Notes under the pieces: generated by a model
The model's database searches: none
What the model saw: only the letters and a program-made list of their open reading frames with translations
What the model was told of the DNA's origin: nothing
NCBI RefSeq assembly: GCF_014654785.1
Contig: NZ_BNBD01000005.1
Coordinates: 186,001 to 250,000, forward strand
Direction of reading: 5' to 3'
Length of the DNA stretch: 64,000 bases
Origin: Streptomyces mashuensis
GTDB lineage: Bacteria > Actinomycetota > Actinomycetes > Streptomycetales > Streptomycetaceae
Translations under genes and position numbers: made by a program
In this document: positions 59,418 through 64,000 of the stretch, piece after piece
Numbering within the stretch: the first letter of the stretch is position 1
Layout: the number at the start of each line of letters is the position of its first letter

Positions 59418-60275
59418 ATGGTGCGGCGCATCGAGGTGACGGGAAGCGGTGGAGTGCGGCTCGCGGCCTGGGAGTTCGCGGACCCGCCGCCGGCCGCCAC
59501 GGGCCCCAGGGGGCCGGGCGGGATCCTGCTGCTGCACGGGCTGCTGGGGCGGGCGGCGCACTGGGCGCAGGCGGCCCGCTGGCTCTCCCGGCGGTACCGC
59601 ACGGTCGCCCTCGACCAGCGGGGCCACGGCCGCAGCGGCAAGCCGGTCGGCGGTCCGTACGCGCGTGACGCGTACGTGGCCGACGCCGAGGCGGCCGTCG
59701 AGCAGCTGGGGCTCGCACCGGTCACGCTGATCGGCCATGCGATGGGCGCGCTCACGGCCTGGCAGCTGGCCGCCCGCCGGCCGGACCTCGTACGGGCCCT
59801 CGTCATCTGCGACATGCGGGCGTCGGCGCTGGGCACGGCCACGCAGCGGGAGTGGCGGGAGTGGTTCCGGTCGTGGCCGGTGCCGTTCGCGACGCTGGCG
59901 GACGTGCGGCAGTGGTTCGCGGAGGAGGACCCGACGCTGGAGCGGCCGGCCCCGGCGCGCGGCGACTTCTACGCCGAGGTCATGGCTGAGCGGGCGGACG
60001 GCTGGCGGCCGCTGTTCTTCCGCCGCCAGATGCTCCAGGTGCGGGAGGAGTACGCGCGGGACGCGCACTGGGAGGAGCTGGCGCTGGTGAAGTGCCCGAC
60101 GCTCGTGGTCCGGGGCCTGGACGGCGCTCTGGGCCGGGCCGAGGCGCACGAGATGGTGCGGGTGCTCCCGCGCGGCCGGTACGCGGAGGTGCCGGACGCC
60201 GGCCACCTGATCCACTACGAGCAGCCGGAGGGCTGGCGGCGGGTGACGGAGCCGTTCCTGGAGGCGGTGGGATAG
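59418..60275 (+). CDS. Alpha/beta-hydrolase-fold protein lacking the nucleophile
   Basis: The 285-residue protein has the full fold of esterase/haloperoxidase-like hydrolases (LLLHGLLGRAAHWAQAARWLSRRYRTVALDQRGHGRSGKP, PDAGHLIHYEQPEGW). The elbow reads GHAMG at 106-110, with Ala108 in place of the catalytic Ser. It may be a binding protein or use another mechanism. ATG 59418 is chosen because the conserved strand begins there. It follows the strong terminator. Confidence 0.82.
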   Translation: MVRRIEVTGSGGVRLAAWEFADPPPAATGPRGPGGILLLHGLLGRAAHWAQAARWLSRRYRTVALDQRGHGRSGKPVGGPYARDAYVADAEAAVEQLGLAPVTLIGHAMGALTAWQLAARRPDLVRALVICDMRASALGTATQREWREWFRSWPVPFATLADVRQWFAEEDPTLERPAPARGDFYAEVMAERADGWRPLFFRRQMLQVREEYARDAHWEELALVKCPTLVVRGLDGALGRAEAHEMVRVLPRGRYAEVPDAGHLIHYEQPEGWRRVTEPFLEAVG

Positions 60276-60378
60276 GCGATGGGGGGAGTGGGGGCGCAGG
60301 GGGCCGGGGCCACTCGATGAGGTGATGCGGGGGCGGAACGCTCCTCGTGCCATATGCCGGTGGGCTTAGCCTCCCGGC

Positions 60379-60978
60379 ATGTCGGGCGGCAGGCTGAACG
60401 TGAAGGACTGGTGGGACCGGTGCGTCCGGTGGGCCAGAGGGGGCCTCGGTCCCCAGACGCTCGTGGGTGCGCTGATCGTGGCGGTGGCCGGCTCGGTGGC
60501 CGGGGCGCTGGCGACGTCATGGACCGGCGGTGACGACGCCGACGCCAAGGCCCGCCCGCCGTCGGCCGCCGCCTCGTCCGCAGCAGCGGCACCGACCGCC
60601 CCTCCCGGCTGTTTCAGCACCACCTGTACCGGCGTGGACCCGAAGGACGCCGGATGCGCGGACGGGGCCGGGACGATCGGGGAGGACTGGGTCTCCACAA
60701 TGCATCTGGAGATCCGGTACAGCAGCCGCTGCCAGGCCGTCTGGGGCAAGCTCACCGGTGCGCAGGTCGGCGACACGATCGAGATCATGACCTCGCCGGC
60801 CCAGCGGCAACGCGCGGCGGTGCTCACCGGGCACACCAAGTACACGCCGATGCTGCCGGCCGGACGGCAGTTCTCGGCGCAGGTGTCCGCGGTATCCGTC
60901 AAGGGAGACCAGGAGCACGGCATTCCGGCCGGTTACACCCTGCGGGTCGGCGCGGACCAGGACGACATCAAGAAGTAG
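60379..60978 (+). CDS. DUF2690 domain membrane-anchored protein
   Basis: The 199-residue protein has one transmembrane segment (about residues 29-47, TLVGALIVAVAGSVAGALA), an Ala/Pro linker and an exported DUF2690 domain. That domain contains CFSTTCTGVDPKDAGC, EIRYSSRCQAVWGKLTGAQVGDTIEI and more conserved cysteines. In Streptomyces this domain often follows XRE regulators. Here it is alone and converges on the sigma factor gene with an 11-base overlap. The function is unknown. Confidence 0.84.
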   Translation: MSGGRLNVKDWWDRCVRWARGGLGPQTLVGALIVAVAGSVAGALATSWTGGDDADAKARPPSAAASSAAAAPTAPPGCFSTTCTGVDPKDAGCADGAGTIGEDWVSTMHLEIRYSSRCQAVWGKLTGAQVGDTIEIMTSPAQRQRAAVLTGHTKYTPMLPAGRQFSAQVSAVSVKGDQEHGIPAGYTLRVGADQDDIKK

Positions 60979-62968
60979 AGGGCCGGGACGGCGGCCGGGG
61001 GCCGACGCGCAGGCGGCGGAGGGTGTGGCCGGCCGTGGCCTGCTTGAACAGGTACTCCGCGCGCTCGTACGACAGCCGGCCGCGGCCCGTCTCCGGGCAC
61101 AGGTCGCCCGGCGCCGGCGGCCGGCCCGGACCCGGGCGGCGTTCCGCCAGGAACACCGGCCCCCGGCGCCGTCCGGCCAGCAGCCCCGGCAGCCACTCCG
61201 CCGTACCCGCGCCCCAGGTGAGCCACCCCTCGCCGCCGCGCGTCCGGGCGCGCCGGGCCCGTACGTCGAGGTCGGTGACGTCCAGGGCCAGCACCGTGCT
61301 CACCGGGGCGCCGGACTCGCGCAGCAGCCACCACAGGGTGCGCTCGCGCAGCGCCACGTCCGGGCGGCCGGCCAGCGCCGTGAACTCCGCCTCGTCCAGG
61401 GGCCGGGCCCGCTCGCGGCCGGCGGCCCGGCGGCCGATCCCCTCCGCCACGTGCCCGACCGACGCCCAGGCCGCGAAGGACCGCAGCGCGGAACGGTGCC
61501 GGTTCCACGTCCGCGCCGCGGCGCCGTCCCAGGCCAGCGCGAACACGCGCGCCACGTCGGCGGAGGTCAGGGCGGCGAGCGGCAACTCGTCGCCCAGGCT
61601 CCGGCACAGCCGCCGCAACGTCTGCCCGTAGGAACGGGCGGTTCCCGGGTCCATGCCGTCCCGCTCCAGGAACGCCCGTACGGCCTCGCCCAGGGTGGGC
61701 ATCCCGGCCGGCCGGGCGGCGGTCGTGGCGGCCGCCGCTCTTCCGCGCAGGAACGCTTCCTCCGCCGCGTTCGCCGTCAGCGACGCCGCCCGCAGGAACT
61801 CCCGGCGGGCCTCCTCGTACCGGCCCAGCCGGTGCAGGAGGTCGGCCCGGACGCACGGCAGCAGGTGGTAATCGCGCAGCGCCGGGTCCTCGGCCAGGGG
61901 CGCCGTGAGGGCCAGGCCCGCCGCCGGGCCGTCCGCCATGCCGACGGCCACGGCGCGGTTCAGCCGTACGACCGGGGTCGGCAGGAGCCGTTCCAGCGTG
62001 CCGTACAGCGTCGCTATCCGCCGCCAGTCGGTCTCCTCCGCCGTCCGCGCCTGCGCGTGGCACACGGCGATCGCCGCCTGGAGCAGGTACGGGCCCGGCG
62101 GGCCGCCCGCCTCGCGGGCGCGCAGCATCGCCGCGAAGCCGCGCCGGATCAGCAACTGGTCCCAGCGGCCGCGGTTCTGCTCGTGCAGCGGCACCGGCTC
62201 GCCGGACGGGCCCGTACGCGCCGCGGACCGGGACGACTGGAGCTCCATCAGCGCCACCAGCCCGTGCACCTCGGCCTCGTCGGGCGCGAGCCCGGCCAGC
62301 AGACGGCCGAGCCGCAGCGCCTCCAGGCACAGCCCCGGCCGCATGAGGTCGTCCCCGGACGTGGCCGCGTACCCCTCGTTGAAGATCAGGTAGACGACCT
62401 CCAGGACGGAGGAGAGCCGCTCGGCCAGCTCGGTGCGCGGCGGCATCGCGAAGCCCACCCCCGCCTCGGCGAGGGTGCGCTTCGCGTCGGCCACGCGCCG
62501 GGCGATCACCGTCCTGCCGACGAGGAAGGCCCGCGCGATCTCCTCGTCCGTCAGGCCGCCGAGCAGCCGCAGCGTCAGGGCCACCCGCGCCTCCGTGCGC
62601 AGGAGCGGGTGGCAGGAGACGAACATCAGCCGCAGGACGTCGTGGCTGTCGTGGCCGGCGTCGTCCCCGTCGGCCTCCGGCTCACCTGGGCACCGGTGCG
62701 CGAGCTGCTCCCGTTTGCGCTCCAGGCGTTGCGCCCGCCGGATGTGGTCGACCGCGCGGCGCCTGGCGGTGGTCGTCAGCCAGGCGCCGGGGTTCGCGGG
62801 CACGCCGTCGGCCGGCCACTGTTCCAGCGCCGCGACGAGCGCGTCCTGGGCCAGTTCCTCGGCGAGGCCGACGTCGTGCACCATGCGGGCGACGGACGCC
62901 ACGACCTTGGCCGCCTCCAGCTTCCAGGCGGCCGCGACCGCGGCCCGTGCGTCGTCCTCCGCCGTCAC
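60968..62968 (-). CDS. ECF42-type sigma factor fused to a tyrosine-recombinase-like domain
   Basis: The N-terminal part (about residues 1-420) is a complete ECF42-like sigma factor. Region 2 has ELAQDALVAALEQWP and NPGAWLTTTARRRAVDHIRR, region 4 has LGGLTDEEIARAFLVGRTVIARRVADAKR, and a DUF6596/TPR-type domain follows (VLEVVYLIFNEGYAA, ALMELQSSRSAAR, LYGTLERLLPTPVVRLNRAVA). From about residue 423 the frame continues without a stop into an integrase-like core-binding domain (MPTLGEAVRAFLERDGMDPGTARSYGQTLRRL, WNRHRSALRSFAAWA). A catalytic-like domain comes last (ALRERTLWWLLRESGAP, SYERAEYLFKQAT, HTLRR). The box I Arg is replaced (GAP) and the Tyr region is absent. GTG 62968 overlaps the DGPF stop. 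An internal ATG at 61702 could give a free second domain. Confidence 0.8.
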   Translation of the reverse strand: MTAEDDARAAVAAAWKLEAAKVVASVARMVHDVGLAEELAQDALVAALEQWPADGVPANPGAWLTTTARRRAVDHIRRAQRLERKREQLAHRCPGEPEADGDDAGHDSHDVLRLMFVSCHPLLRTEARVALTLRLLGGLTDEEIARAFLVGRTVIARRVADAKRTLAEAGVGFAMPPRTELAERLSSVLEVVYLIFNEGYAATSGDDLMRPGLCLEALRLGRLLAGLAPDEAEVHGLVALMELQSSRSAARTGPSGEPVPLHEQNRGRWDQLLIRRGFAAMLRAREAGGPPGPYLLQAAIAVCHAQARTAEETDWRRIATLYGTLERLLPTPVVRLNRAVAVGMADGPAAGLALTAPLAEDPALRDYHLLPCVRADLLHRLGRYEEARREFLRAASLTANAAEEAFLRGRAAAATTAARPAGMPTLGEAVRAFLERDGMDPGTARSYGQTLRRLCRSLGDELPLAALTSADVARVFALAWDGAAARTWNRHRSALRSFAAWASVGHVAEGIGRRAAGRERARPLDEAEFTALAGRPDVALRERTLWWLLRESGAPVSTVLALDVTDLDVRARRARTRGGEGWLTWGAGTAEWLPGLLAGRRRGPVFLAERRPGPGRPPAPGDLCPETGRGRLSYERAEYLFKQATAGHTLRRLRVGPRPPSRPSTS

Positions 62969-63303
62969 CCGCCGCACCCGTCGAAGACCTCCTGGATCAG
63001 GCTCTCGCCGTCACCGGCGATGCGGCGGAAGCGGCGGGCGACCTCGATGGCCTCCTCCTTGCTGCGGCACTCGACCAGCGCGAAGCCCACCACGGCCTCC
63101 TTGGCCTCGGTGAACGGGCCGTCCGTCACCGTGATGTCGTCGCCGCGCGAGGCGACGCGGGGGCCGCCGGGCATCAGGCCGCCGGTGGCCAGCAGGACGC
63201 CGGCGGAGGTCAGCTCCTCCACGAACGCGGCCATCTCGGCCATCAGCTTCTCGTCCGGGGCGGCGGCGCCGACGGACTCCTTGGTCGTCATCAGGTAGCG
63301 CAT
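62965..63303 (-). CDS. DGPF (YCII-related) protein
   Basis: The 112-residue protein has the ferredoxin-like YCII fold with the hallmark TDGPFTEAKEAVVGFALVE. Genes of this family nearly always accompany ECF42 sigma factors and are their predicted targets or partners. It overlaps the sigma gene by four bases (GTGA), so both are co-translated. Confidence 0.92.
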   Translation of the reverse strand: MRYLMTTKESVGAAAPDEKLMAEMAAFVEELTSAGVLLATGGLMPGGPRVASRGDDITVTDGPFTEAKEAVVGFALVECRSKEEAIEVARRFRRIAGDGESLIQEVFDGCGG

Positions 63304-63456
63304 GGGGTTCTCCTTCTGGTCGGTGTCGATGGTGCCCTGCTGGTTTCGCTGCCTTGCACCCCCTCGTCGTCCGAGGCGATGTGACAGGGAACGCGCCTCT
63401 TCTGGGCCCCGGAGCCGCCCCTGGGCTGCCCCTGGGCCACCGCCCTCCCCATTAAT

Positions 63457-63472
63457 TCAACGACCGTTGACA
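63457..63472. promoter_or_regulatory. Operator dyad overlapping a TTGACA -35
   Basis: TCAACG-AC-CGTTGA (63457-63470) is a perfect dyad whose 3' arm overlaps a consensus -35 TTGACA (63467-63472). The promoter reads toward the monooxygenase gene. The pattern suggests a TetR/MarR-type repressor encoded elsewhere. Confidence 0.6.
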
Positions 63473-63540
63473 TTCTTCCTCGGCGGGTGTGCACTGGACG
63501 TACGGGGCCCGCACACCCCGCCAGGAACCGAGGAGTCGAC

Positions 63541-64000
63541 ATGCCGACCGTCAGCACCGAACGCGCCGACCGCACCGAAGAACCCCTCACCGACGTCGTG
63601 GTCGTCGGGGCCGGCCCCACGGGACTGCTGCTCGCCGGCGACCTGGCCGCCGCCGGAGTGCGCGTCGTCCTGCTGGAGCGCCGCGCCGAGGAGTCCAACC
63701 TCACCCGCGCCTTCGCCGTCCACGCCCGCAGCCTGGAGCTGCTCGACGCCCGTGGACTGGCCGAACCCCTGCTGGCCACCGGTACGTTCCTGCGCGGCGC
63801 CCGGCTGTTCGGGCGGCTGCGCGTGGACCTCGGCGGGCTGGACACGCGCTTCCCCGGTGTCCTCGTCACCCCGCAGTACGAGACCGAGCGCCTGCTGGAG
63901 GAGCGCGCCCGCGCCTGCGGCGCGGACATCCGGCGCGGCGTGCGCGTCACCGGCCTGCGGCAGGACGCGGACGGCGTGGACGTCGAGTTCCGCGCCCCCG
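63541..64000 (+). CDS. FAD-dependent aromatic monooxygenase (3' end outside window)
   Basis: The visible 153 residues contain the FAD Rossmann motif VVVGAGPTGLLLAGDLAAAGVRVVLLERR (GxGxxG at about 23-28). They continue into RAFAVHARSLELLDARGLAEPLL, typical of PheA/TfdB/RdmE-type flavin hydroxylases. These hydroxylate aromatic or polyketide substrates with NAD(P)H and O2. The gene runs past the right edge. Its promoter has a repressor-type dyad. Confidence 0.9.
   Translation, partial: MPTVSTERADRTEEPLTDVVVVGAGPTGLLLAGDLAAAGVRVVLLERRAEESNLTRAFAVHARSLELLDARGLAEPLLATGTFLRGARLFGRLRVDLGGLDTRFPGVLVTPQYETERLLEERARACGADIRRGVRVTGLRQDADGVDVEFRAP

Noticed and set aside
60968-61702. An active phage or ICE integrase
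   Set aside because: The domain lacks the box I Arg and the Tyr nucleophile, is fused to a sigma factor, and has no att sites, excisionase or phage genes around it.
61024-63298. A 757-codon plus-strand frame opposite the sigma factor and DGPF genes
   Set aside because: The composition is Arg/Gly/Gln-rich and shadow-like, while the minus strand encodes well-defined sigma and DGPF domains.

Overview
The window is GC-rich actinobacterial DNA, almost certainly Streptomyces or a close relative. Codon third positions are nearly all G or C, GTG and TTG starts are frequent, and many genes overlap by GTGA or ATGA. The content is typical of the genus: WhiJ-like HTH/DUF397 modules, a TipA regulator, several secreted and lipoproteins, an ECF sigma factor with a DGPF partner, and the conserved neighbourhood citrate synthase - pdxH - PAS protein - SIS protein - DtxR-type iron regulator. 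I see no tRNA, rRNA or CRISPR array.

Layout. 0-3.4 kb: end of a secreted protein, FMN reductase and methyltransferase, then a minus-strand pair (DUF849 enzyme and dienelactone hydrolase, the latter apparently with an ATT start and a TTA codon). 3.4-7 kb: a WhiJ-like module (DUF397, XRE regulator, divergent ATPase), then a DUF2867 gene and TetR gene divergent across two identical operators. 7-10.4 kb: a frameshifted Tat-secreted repeat protein, tipA, and a broken TetR gene. 10.5-18 kb: MarR/MFS pair, small membrane protein, RNA cyclic phosphodiesterase, permease, OsmC, aldo-keto reductase, SDR. 18-20.1 kb: a regulatory cassette with two mini GntR regulators and a divergent small protein behind a structured leader, then a MerR regulator. 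20.2-27.5 kb: a double alpha/beta-hydrolase, secreted proteins, racemase and serC. 27.5-37.8 kb: an FAD/Fe-S oxidoreductase, then a tight operon of AtuA-family protein, acyl-CoA carboxylase beta and alpha subunits, acyl-CoA dehydrogenase and TetR. This operon probably degrades a branched or isoprenoid acyl-CoA. 37.8-51.6 kb: mixed single genes including a second WhiJ-like module with DUF6879. 51.6-53.4 kb: gene debris (a DUF6368 gene with an internal TGA and a 5'-truncated SMI1/KNR4-like gene) beside a second copy of the GntR/structured-leader cassette. 53.3-60.3 kb: the conserved citrate synthase to iron regulator block. 60.4-64 kb: a DUF2690 protein, a DGPF protein with an ECF42-type sigma factor fused to a recombinase-like domain, and the start of an FAD monooxygenase.

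The most unusual items are the following. (1) A 5' leader is shared by the two GntR cassettes: a 32-nt hairpin of identical architecture with three compensatory base-pair changes, then a second hairpin that overlaps the ribosome binding site. (2) An ECF42 sigma factor is fused in frame to a catalytically incomplete tyrosine-recombinase-like domain. (3) An in-frame TGA splits an otherwise intact DUF6368 gene. (4) Two 14-bp triplicated arrays each straddle a stop codon and place TGA in all three frames. All functional assignments are from reading the sequence. No database search was run.
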